Below are positions 30,687-42,600 of a stretch of 64,000 nt of DNA, one piece after another. The stretch spans positions 18,281,027 to 18,345,026 of the forward strand of contig OZ022581.1 of the NCBI GenBank assembly GCA_963669155.1. Reading direction: 5' to 3'. Every line of letters starts with the position of its first letter. Positions within the stretch are counted from its first letter, which is position 1. This stretch comes from Arbacia lixula. Taxonomy: Eukaryota > Echinodermata > Echinoidea > Arbacioida > Arbaciidae. Below the pieces are notes generated by a model, which was given only the letters and a program-made list of their open reading frames with translations, had not been told where the DNA came from and searched no databases. Position numbers and translations under genes: made by a program.

Positions 30687-33600
30687 CTGGAGATTTATCA
30701 AGACATGGACAGACACAGGAGGATAATGATTAGCATGTTACAATCACCCAATCAGATTCAAATGGTAGGATCAGAAGGGAAAAGGTTTAAAATCTAATGA
30801 GGATCTTTTTTAAGCCCCCCAAATTACAGAAATCCCATAGAATCTAAACCATAAATACTTACGATCAATATGATTTTTTTTTAGTGCAGATTTTTTTTTT
30901 AGTGCAAACTGAGCAATTTCATTCATGGATGCTTCAATATATTAATTGTGTAAAATGGAGCTCAGTCTCATATAAATACAAAAAAACTGCCTTGATTTGA
31001 ATTGAAATTGTGTGGGTTTTTTTCAATCATTATTATCAACTTTACAAAGTAACACATACTGTACACGACTGAGTTGTCATTAATGCGGAGCTGTCAGTGC
31101 TAGGTACTGAGAGGGTTAACCCGCTCAGTCCCATAGGTAGGAAACTGAATTGTTACTAAAGTGGAGCTCTAAGTGCTAGGTAACAATTACAATCAAAATG
31201 CAATTCAAGTGCCTGGCCACACCAATGCGTCAACTAAATGCAACAAATGTCTATTCGCAATAAATATGAATGACTCAGTCCATACAATGTTGATGTACGG
31301 TTGTGACACGCTCCGTTTGTTCAGGTTACGTCACATTTCATAGCGATTGATTCCTTGACGCAATGACTAGATACATTGACGTGACATACACACATGCTAA
31401 TCACAATGTCTTATTGCATGCCATGGCCACAACCCGCAGATGTGCACCACTCTCTTTCTGGTCTGCCAAGGAAGGTTAAAAGCAAAGCTTGTCAATGGAA
31501 CCCCATCATAGCCCCGTTTTACTGCAAGCTGGTTACATACACACATGAACAAAGTTGACTTGCATGATTCCAGTGTATGACAGGTCATGTGATTTGTTTG
31601 GCCTCACCTCATTGGTCTCCTGCGTCCAGTTAATCCGCAGGGTGAAGACGAAGAGGAAGAGAGAAGCCACAAACAGCCCCAACGTCATACCGCTCCAAAA
31701 CCCTGCAATCAAAGATTTGTACTTGCAATAATATCTTATTCATACAAACCAGATGTCACACAATGTCAAAACGATCTTGATGCACCAATGTCTACATGGC
31801 GTAATGAACTACTACCGTTTGGGGGCATGTACCCCATCCAACCCCCCCACCCCCCCCCCCCCCCCCACCTCACTCTTGATGCCTACCATACATGCCCCTA
31901 TGAACACGATGGAGACATATCAGGTCACAGCCTATGCACAGTAAGGATTTATTAATCAGCCGATATTAGGAGGGCATGTGCCCCCTCCATTCCCCCTCCC
32001 TCCAACCCCCCCCCTCCTCCTCAACCCCCATCATTTTTAATGGTTACCATATATTTTTGCACTATTTCATGTATTTATTTGATGTATGTTTATCCTGTTG
32101 TGTTTGAATTATTGTTATTATTGAGTTGTTTAAAATAAATTACAAAGTATATGCCCTATTCACTAGGAACATAACAAGACTCATTCAGAAAGAAAAGTGG
32201 TGAATGTAATTATTTTCCTTTGAGACAATATTAGGGGGGCATATACCCCATAACCCTCCCTCCCCCACCCCCTGTCAATACTCACCATAAATGCCTTTGT
32301 AGACGAGGAACATCAGTGAGATCCCCAGGGGCAGCCCAATTAGGTAGTAGCCCAAGATGTTGGCAACCGCTCCAATGGCCTGCCGCCCAGTACCCCGGAT
32401 GACTCCCCCGCACACCGTCTGGAAAACACAGGAGCAAAATAACCGAAATGGCCGTCAAACCTGTCTGCCTCAAGAGACCACCCAGCGTGAGCTCCTAGTG
32501 TGCCATGTGCAGATTTGCTCAGCACTTATGCACACAAATCGCATTCAGCAGTAATTCAGCTGGCACAGGAAGGATCATAATATGGCTTCCGTCACACTTA
32601 TGTCCCGGATCCTCCTGCCAACAAAGACTGACTTATCTCTTCAACATGCCATCCACACTACCCGCCTATTGCCATAGTGCTAATCCCATGCTAATCCCTA
32701 TCAAATCTGGGTCTATGTTTCGTGCTCTCTTGCGACGAGGAGCCATGATCTCAACTTAAGAATCTGGTAACAAAAATTGTAATTTTCTCTGAAAAACGCA
32801 ATGTAAAGATATAGTTAAAGCAAGCCAATGTGGTACTACTGAAAACGCTGAATACAAAAGGCCTTGCAGCGTAGACTCAATTATCACCGAACAATAGGCA
32901 TTACAATTAGTGCATGTACTTCTGCACGAAAATGTGTTCGTGGCACGCCAGCTGGTGAGCGATTGTGTGTACATGGCAAGGGAACAGCAACTTGTTTGTG
33001 TGTGTGGCACGCCAGCGCATGCACGAAAACGTGCCACGTTAAGGGTTAAACTGAATTGTCCGTTTAAACTTTTTTTAGGATACAAAATTCAAATCTCTAG
33101 ACAACTTCAAATTTACATTTACAAAGAATTCATAAACAATAAGGAGAAATGTTATTTAACACTTATGCCTTTTTTGTCTCAAAAGTGGAATTCTAGTGAC
33201 TTTTCTAGCCTTTTAGGTTTTAAAATTTACTGTGGTTAATTCTTGCAACTATTTTTACCTAATTTCACAAAACCTACAAAGGATAAGAAAGAATAGGCAT
33301 GACCCTACACATCAGTAGTGTGAGGGACATAATGGTGACTGGCTCCATTGGTCTAGATCTGAAAGGAACGTGCGGTCCAGTGAAGCTTCAGCTCAGAATG
33401 AATCAAGAATGTGGTACTCACGGCCGTAGCATCCAGCACTGCAAACATGGCGCACACAGGCAGGACCCTCGTGGCAATGGCTGCTGTTGTGCTGTGGGAA
33501 GGAGAAGAAAGAAAAATGCAATACATGTACTAGAAAACCTGTCTATATAAAGACCACTAGGCAGACAAGAAATGCTGTCTATACAAAACAAGGGGTCATA

Positions 33601-36600
33601 ATGTACAGGTTTCTTAAATGCAGGTTTCAATGAGGAAGATTGTTCAAGGGAACACAAATGCGGTCCTTTCACAGACAGGTGTTCTTTCTATACAGGTGGG
33701 GGATCAAGTAGGTTTTTTTTTTATATTTATATTTTGTTATATTTATTTATTTATTTTTTTTTTTTTTTAAAGAAATGTTACGCATGCATACATGCAGTAG
33801 TAGTAAGGATAGCATGCTCCATCTGATTAATGAATGTAAAACAAGTCAGAACATTTTTTTTCCCTTCATTTACAGGATGGAGCATGCTATCCTTACTTCC
33901 ACTGGGTGTATGCCTAAAAATACTTTTTAAAATTGAAATTACCCCAGAAAGCCCTTCCACGAAAAACCAAGCAGGTTTTTATTGTATAATAAACCCTTTC
34001 TGTGTAAGATATAATGCCACTCTTTATCATTTGTGTGCATTGCAGGCGCACTACAAGCATTATAGTGGTTTATAAAAAGTAGAGGAGAACAAACCCTAAA
34101 CTCGAGGCAAGAAAATCTGAGGGACTGTCTGGCGTAAGTTTAAAAAAAAGACGGACACATCATCAGAAAGTTATGAAAATGTGTTAACTGCAATTACTAT
34201 GTTCAGAAGCATCATGGGCTACTTTATGGATCCTTTCAACTCAAAAGATGTGTTTGACTCGAAAACCTTGGATTGAAATCCAGTGCTGTCATTTAAGGGA
34301 CAAATGTGACTAAGGATATCGCTGATATTCTATAATAAGCACAATTTTTCATTCATTTACAGGATAAAGCATGCGATCGTTCCTACTGGGTGCATGCCTG
34401 AAACTTGTTTTTGAGAGGACAATTTTGTTTATACAGGAATTTCTGCATCTGTTCTATTTGGGGGGCTATTTAGGTAATTGAGGAGGAAGAATTGGCCTTC
34501 TTTCTGAATATGTCTTATAGGAGGGACTTCTTACCTGTCTGATGTAAAGATGTAGGGAATGACTCCCTTCAGCCCCACGTACACGATGGCCAAAATAGCA
34601 GCAGCTATCACTGTAGGAGAAAAGAACAAGGACAATTATCAATCGCTGGTCATGTCGAATGAAGGGAGCCCTTTCATTTAACCCGCTGCTCAGATGAACA
34701 TTTTCCGGCTTTGTGAACCCTGGTCCAGTTAGGATGTCAACATTTGCCATGGAACAGCAGTAACCAATAAGGAATTTGAAGTTTATTCATAGCCCACCCT
34801 GTATGGCCCATCTAGCAGATTGCGCTGGCATCGCGCTGTTCAGCATCTGAGTACAGAAAAGCCAGCCGGCAAATATGTTGGGTCAGTCAGGAATGGATTA
34901 AAGATAATTCCTTTTGCCTGTTGATTATTTCATTGCAAGTTTATGTAGTCTGGCTTTCAAGCTATTGGGCGTTCATAATGTTGGTGCAAGTGCGGGACAA
35001 TGCCAAAAGAGGGTGATGCATCAGATGTAGTTCTGAATAACTTGGACTAGTCATAAATCAAATTAAAATGTTTTGATCAGAGCAAATACAGACAGGAAGC
35101 TCCTGACAAAGATCAGAACTTTTCAACTCAAGATGCTTGGACACTGTTTCTAGAAAGAAGGAACTGAAAGATTGACCTTGACAGGGAAGACAGAAGGGGA
35201 AAAGGGCAAGAAGAAGGCAAAGAATTGTGTATCTCAAGGGAATTGCAGAATAGACTGAGAAATCGACCTTAAAACTTGTCAAATAGGCACACGCAACAGA
35301 GCTGAATGTCACAGAATGGTCAGCTTATATCATTTGTAGATAACAGCCCCAGGAGAAAAAGTTCATCACGTGGTTTGATTTGGTAGACCCATACCAAGGG
35401 GCCCTAGCTGTTAAAAAGCTGGACAGCATCTCAGCACCTCCACATCAGTACCATTATGATTGTTTTGTCACAAAGAGTATTTTCTGCTTATTACTTATTG
35501 TTACACGTATTATGATGGTTTGAATCAATTGAATCAAACGGACGATTTTGTTCAAACGTACCTCCCAGAGACAGAGAGGCAACTGATGCGACGTGAGCGA
35601 CCTGTGGCTTCCGTGCACCCAAGCTGTTTCCGATCCTGATGGCCGCTGCTATGCCAATACCATACGGGAACTGAATGAGACGGGAGAAGACAACTTTCTA
35701 AGTATCTGGTATTTCCAATTGATCCATCAATTTTCCTATTGATCTTTTTTATACTTGATTGTACAACTGCATGCTTTCTCACAATGCTCAAATAAACTGA
35801 AATATCAAGTTTACATGACATAATCTATCTTTGGTTAATTTCCTAACTTAAAAATACAAAGTCCGGTACACTTTTTCACAATTATAAGACTTCATTAGAC
35901 AGACAAGAAAAAAATTATGAACTTAAAAAAGTATGTAACACATGATTAAACGGAAGAGCTCCTACATTATTTCTGCAGATCTAATACAAAGTGCTAGCTA
36001 CGAAGAGCGAGGATTCCATTAAATTTATTTCTCTCAGGACACATGACTGTAATATCAAGCGGAAGTCTCCCATCATGCACCATGCAGTGACATCCAAATT
36101 GTTTTGCAGTTTTGTCAGCTTCACTCCGACACTAGAACGAAAGCAGACATGACAGCAAACAAATTCCGAATGTGGCTGCCCAGTGCATCATGGGAAGTGT
36201 TTTCCTCATATGCAGTATCGAGAATTAACATGCCATCTCTAATTTAAATTTGTGATTACAAAGCTTCTTGCAAAACATACACTGTAAAACCCTCTTGAAA
36301 ATAATGGCTTGTATGCTCATTCCTGATCTTACCATGTAACCAGTGGTGGCTGTGTACATGATGATAGCATGTGCACCAATGGCTTCCTCTCCAAAAAGAC
36401 CTGTCACAATTGGAGGAAACAGAGTAAAGAGACATTTGTCATAAGGTATTATTCTCAGAGATTTTATCCCTACTTATTCATCACAGTAGATCATTCTGTC
36501 ATGGTTGGGGCCAGGGAATATACCGATGCCTCTTGGCAATCATGGAGTTTTGTTTTCTTTTAGAAGACCAGTCACAATCAGAGGAAACAAGGAAATGGAA

Positions 36601-39600
36601 ATTTGTCCTAATTCTTAGAGCATTTATCAAAAAGCATCATGCTGTCACGGTTGGGGCCAGGGACTTCCTACTGGTGCACCTTAACAATCATTGTGTATTA
36701 TCTTAAAGACCTGTCACAATAACAGAAAAACAAGGAAATGGACATTGTTCCAAACTATTATTCTCAGAGACTTTGATGAAATCACACAGGGCTGTGAACA
36801 GTAGGGCTTTTCATGAACGTTGTCAGCACTGACCAAATGGTCAGTGCTGACAACTTCTGTGAAATCCCCGGTTTTGATTGGCTGAGAGGCACTAGCCTCT
36901 GACTGTTACTACGGTAACTGTCGGAAAAAGACAGCTTGTCAGACGAAAAATGTTCATGAAACGCCCTCCAGGTGCCCCCTTGGCAATTGATGTTGTGTTT
37001 TGCTTTGTTTGAAAAGACCTGTCACAGTTGGAGAAAACAAGAAAATTGACATTTGTTAAAATTCTTAGAGCTTTCATCATGTTGTCATGGTTAGGGCCAG
37101 GGGCTGTATACTGGTATCCCCTTGACAATTGCTGTGTCTTTTTTTTTAAATAGGGGATGGGTGGTCTTTCAGTCTTCCATTGCACTGTTTCCTCGTCACT
37201 CAGAATGATATTTTAAATGTGGCATCACTTGTGCTTGGTGATTGAAATCATACATCTGTAATAGTCACCCAGAATTCAACGGGCACGTTGTCAAACATAA
37301 TTTTTCTCAGATATCGTATGTAGGCCATGCTGTCAGGTTTGTGGGTGGGGGTTGTGTGCACATGTGCCCCCTTGACATTCAACAACAATAACAGATGATG
37401 GAACTCTGTCAATCACGTTTATCCTTGGGAAATTTCAGGAAATCAAGCTGTCATTATCAACCTGTTGTTCACGGTTTGATTTTTGGGCTTTATGACCTCT
37501 GGTCCGGTTAGGATGTCAACATTTGCCATGGAACTGCAGTTATCCAAGGGGTGTGGCTTATTTGTACAAAATTTGTCCTTTATTCACAGCGTGTCGTCTA
37601 TTGTGCCTACAGCCTAATTAAACAGGAGTGTAATGATGCCTGGCCCCAGGCATTATTAGCACATTTCCTCCTCTAACTGCCATGATAGTTTCAAACCAAC
37701 ATATGTGTAGCCATTGGCATTATATACATGTAATAACAAAATAGAAATGGACCATTTTCATTATGTATTCAAATTTCATCCATGTCTTTCAAACAATATG
37801 TTACTACTAGTAACCCCAAAGCTTGCCCAATGTTTGTCTGACTAGCAACAACTAGTAGATTTAAAGCACATTCCACCCATTGCATCTGAATGACTAGATA
37901 CAGGTAAACTTTACAACGTGTTACTATGCATTTGGGGGAAAGTTGTGCATATACTATAAAAATCCTCTATTCTCTTCAAAAGTCTCCTCCTTTGTCTGAT
38001 ATTCCTCAAACTTTTGTCATTCTGATCTTGATACTTGGCATACATGAACATTGACATTAATAACACGATTGGGTTGTGGTCATCAACAGGATACTGTTAA
38101 ATTGAATTACATGAGCAGTATGTGAGTAACTACAGAATGTAGCCAGAAAATGAAGTTCATGTATTAGTCAAAGTATGAGAAAAATATTTCATGACGTGAG
38201 GCAAAATAGGAAAATTACTACAACTTTCATGAAAACATATGATCACGTACATGTACGTTGAGTGAATGATTACCTTATCACTTCCCTTTTCTAATCAATA
38301 ACCAAACATGACTTTGAATCTTTTAGAAAAGTTGATGAAGGAAAAGTGAAAAGCAATGAGGGAGGGGAATATATGAGTCAGTCACTGGCATTTTAACAAA
38401 AGTTCTTCTAGTGTAGACCAAGCTTGTGCCATAATTGCTCCAAGGTGTTGCGATCTGGGGCGCAAAAATCATCCAGGGCGTTGCGTCAACACCCTGGAAT
38501 CTGTGTCATTACCCACTGCAGCTTTCAGCACTGTGGAAGCGAACTATGCTCTCATTTTGGGGTGAAATGTACTTGTAATCTTTATAAAAAATGTTCTCTC
38601 AGATATCACTGCATATTCCTTTTCAGTGTTTGAGGTATCCTAATGTGCTAAATCACTCATGGAATGCCCTGGTGTTATCAAACAAATCTTTTGGTTTGAT
38701 GAAGTGGATTTCTGAGGGTCACCCAAAAGAAGTGCATGATTCATTTTTGTATGTATTTGTGTGTTGAGAAATTTGGAAGGTGTCGTAACATGTAATTATA
38801 TCCTCTGCATGTCTCGGTATATAATAACAGCGCAAGCTGTCCCGAAGAGATAACTATGTAATGAAAGGCAGAATGACCTCTTTGCTATACCAGCAAAATT
38901 GAACTTTTCATTAAACTTTATGACATCAACAGTTTTCAGCCAGTCATAAAACCCCATTAAACAAGGGGCAATAAAATCGAACATCAATGCACCTACCACC
39001 AAACACAATGATATCAGATATGAGGTTAATTTGCCATAAAATATAATCTTGTACACAGCGGTTTTATAGTGGTCCCATTAATGCTGTCTGCACACAAAAT
39101 GATAGGTGCTCAGATGGGCTTGAAATGTCTCTCAAAATACTATCCTAAGAAAGATCAAGTTTATTTCACAATTTCGCTTAATTTTATAGGTTTCGTACAA
39201 AAGCTTTCCGAGAGGAAGTATAGTCAGAAAAGAAAATCATGCAATCCTGACAATTTTTTGGTGAGTCCTAGTTTGCAGAATAACCAAAGATAGATTTCAC
39301 AGGAAGGTTTGTATTAATTTGAAGCCAAATTTGGCGGCATGTTGACAAGTGAAGGTTAGTGATGTATGTAGTAATCTTCTTCTACCGCAGATGTCAGTGC
39401 TATCTCTCTCATACAAAAGGCTAGATAGAAGCCAACATTAAAGCCACATCATCCTGGCCACACCACCATCCAGCCAGCCAGGCCAACCTTAAGAATTGTC
39501 ATCCAATCTCCAAGACACTCAGCCTTTAATCTATGATCATTATATTGATCATTGCTATATTTGTCTATATTATCATAATTGTTATCGTTACCTGCGAGAT

Positions 39601-42600
39601 AGAAGCCAATATCAAAGCTCCACCATTCTAGGCACACCATCAGACAGCCAGCAAAACCCAGCTTCACAATGGGCGTCCAATCTTCTAGACACTCCCTGCT
39701 CCAACCTGTATCAAAGGAGAAGTTGCACATTGTAACCATCACACAAGTATGACTAAGACTCAGACCTAGACTAAGACCAAACCAATGACCATCAATATCA
39801 AGATCAATTTATGAATATGAAAATATGGATATGACATTGTCTGATAGCCAAGCATCAAATTTACCCTTTCCCCAATATCTCTGATATCGTTTTCTTTCTC
39901 TGTTGATTATTCCTCTTTGGGGTGGACACAATAACATCTAGAATGGTGTAGAGCTGATACCCTAGAGCAAGATTAACACAAACGTATGAATATAAGGAAT
40001 ATGGCGATGATATAGAGTCTCACAGTTATCCTATTACCAACTGGATATTGTGAACTATGAATAACATTACACATTGGGCTTGTCTGGGTACAGATGACAG
40101 GTCTAGAGGGTGCAAGAACAATCTAGGGTATCCCAGAGTGCAGTGTGCTCAACATACATTACATGCATCTGCATTAATAAACTAGAAATACAGTAACAGA
40201 ACCATCCCAGAGCTTCTTTCAATGAACAGTGCCAAATTAACAATCCCCCGGGGAAGGGGGGGGGGGGGGGGTCACTGGGCTGTTCTTAAACTAAGAACAA
40301 CTTTATGCATGACTGGTGACCATTGAGATTCTCAATGATTTACATTCCCATCAGCTAAACTTCAAATGTGATGTTTATCGATTAAAATTCTTATGTCTCA
40401 ATACAAAGTTTATGATTTGTCAAATTTGATTTGGATTGTTGGAAATCAACTCCCACTATGTTAAAACAGGAACAAAGTGTGGTATCTCCTTTAGCACAAG
40501 AAAGGGTCACCAGCCGTGCATGAAGTCATTCTTAGCTTCAGAAGAGCTCAGTGAACCCCCCCCCCCCCTCCCCCCCCCCCCCCTGGTGTCCCTTGTACCA
40601 GTCCACCATGACTGATTATGACGCAGACTAGCGGAACGGATCAAGAGTTCAGTCTGGTTTGAAATGTGAGCTGGGTTGTAGTGAGGTCTCTGACAACCTA
40701 TTCCCCATGGTACCTGTGCGCACTGACTATGATTCAGACCAGCGAACCTATCAGGATTTTATTTGACATGTGAACAGGTCAGTGGTCTCTACCTTTCCCC
40801 CTTTTAACTGTCCACCCCAATTGACTAACTGGTTGACCAGCGGAATCTATTAGCACTGGATTTGAAATGTGACCAGGGTTGTGGTATGTGACCACCTGTT
40901 CTCCCTTGTACCCGTTCTTATCTGTCCAGACTTATTGACTATGAATCAGACCAGAAGAACTCACTATGATGAGTGACCAGTGTTGTGGTCTCCTTCTTTT
41001 CCATCTTGTAATTGTCCACATAGATGGATTATGATTGATAGACCAGCGGAACCTATCAAGGACTCGATTTGAAGTGTGAGGGTTGTGGTCGTTTCTGTGA
41101 CCAACTTTTTCCCCCTTGCAACTGTTCACAAAGATCGCCTATGACTGATTGATCAGCGGAACCTATCAGGACTTGATTTGAAATGTGAGGGTTTTGGTGT
41201 GGTCTCTGTGACCATCTACCTCCCTCTTGCACATTGTCCACCGTGATTGTTTATGACCGATTGACCTGCAGAGCCTATCGGGACTAGATTTGAAAAGTGA
41301 ACAGGAAAGTGGTCTCAAACAACTCCCCCTTCCCTTCCCACCTTTTACCAGCTTCTTTCTCTTCACACTGATTGACTATGACTTAGATTAGCGGAACATT
41401 TCAGCACATGATTTGAAATGTGCGCGGGGCTGTGGTGTGGTTTCTGTGACCATCTATTTCCCTCTTGTATCCATCTATCCTGTTTGATTACGACTGATTG
41501 ACTAGCAGAACTTGTGCGGACTTGATTAGAAATGTGCAGGGTTGTGGTGCGGTCTCTGAGACCACCCGTTCCCCTCTATCCTGTTACCTGTCCAGGTGTC
41601 CTTGAAGAGCTTCCTCCAGAAGATGTAGATAGTGACCAGGATGGTCAGGATGTAATGAGACATGACTTGAGCAATGGCTGCCCCCCTGCAATGGCATGAC
41701 ATGGAGAAAAAAAATGGGATTTAACCTTATCTGCACCAAGCAAAATGCTCCTTACTGAGGGCTATGTACTGTATATCAATTGTGCAAAAATACATTAATG
41801 GCACTTCAAGAGTTAAAGAAATCAAGAGAGGTATTCCGGAAACAATTTTAGTTAAATGTAGGGTAACCCCAAACAGAAGTCATGAAACTTGACATGGATT
41901 AGCAGTATACTCAAACAATATCGTGTATAAAATTTTACAGTCAAAGCCTTGCACACCTTTTCGTGAAGAGCAAAAAACTATCCTTGTCTATGTTTGAGCC
42001 ACCCCATTTCATGGTGTTTTCTTCAAATTTCTGTGGTAGTTACACAATCTTATTTATGTGACCTGCAAAACAGCTACCCAACACCTAGGTCTGAAATTAA
42101 GCTACCTAATCCTTTCCCCATTGTGTTGGTCATAAATCAGTATTGTGAACACTGTCTTGTACTGTGCTGTCACAGGCAATTGTTTAAAATCTAGGGACAC
42201 CCACTTTCCTTCATAAAATTCACCAATTAAATTCAACGGTACAAAGAGAGCTTGTTGAATCATGCATATTTTTTAGGATTTTTACACTAAATATGTGTTA
42301 CACATTCGATTGATTGATGAGTATGACGTATTTCAGGCACAGTATCCACAATACACATGATATCCCCAAACGATGAACGATGTGTCTTTAAACTCAATGG
42401 TGGGTTCAGGAAAACCTAATCTGTCTAGGAAAACAGAGATTACGATGGTTGGGACACCTCTCAAGCTGTCATAACTTTTGACTTACATCAATTTTCAAAC
42501 CACCCAAACTGCCTCCACTGTCATCATAAGTTCGAGTATATGCTCTTCAATCTCTGCGCCACGAGCCACCATAGCTGGGCTTGGCACGGTTTTGGGCTTC

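Noticed and set aside
30687-30716. ATG at 30716 (- strand) as a start of a 213-aa protein
   Set aside because: The acceptor CTCCAG at 30687 and phase continuity with the upstream MATE exon place this ATG in an intron.
40932-41366. Three overlapping - strand open frames with similar peptides (PHxSNQVLDR)
   Set aside because: They are translations of the 110-bp minisatellite units and reflect repeat structure, not a repeat protein.
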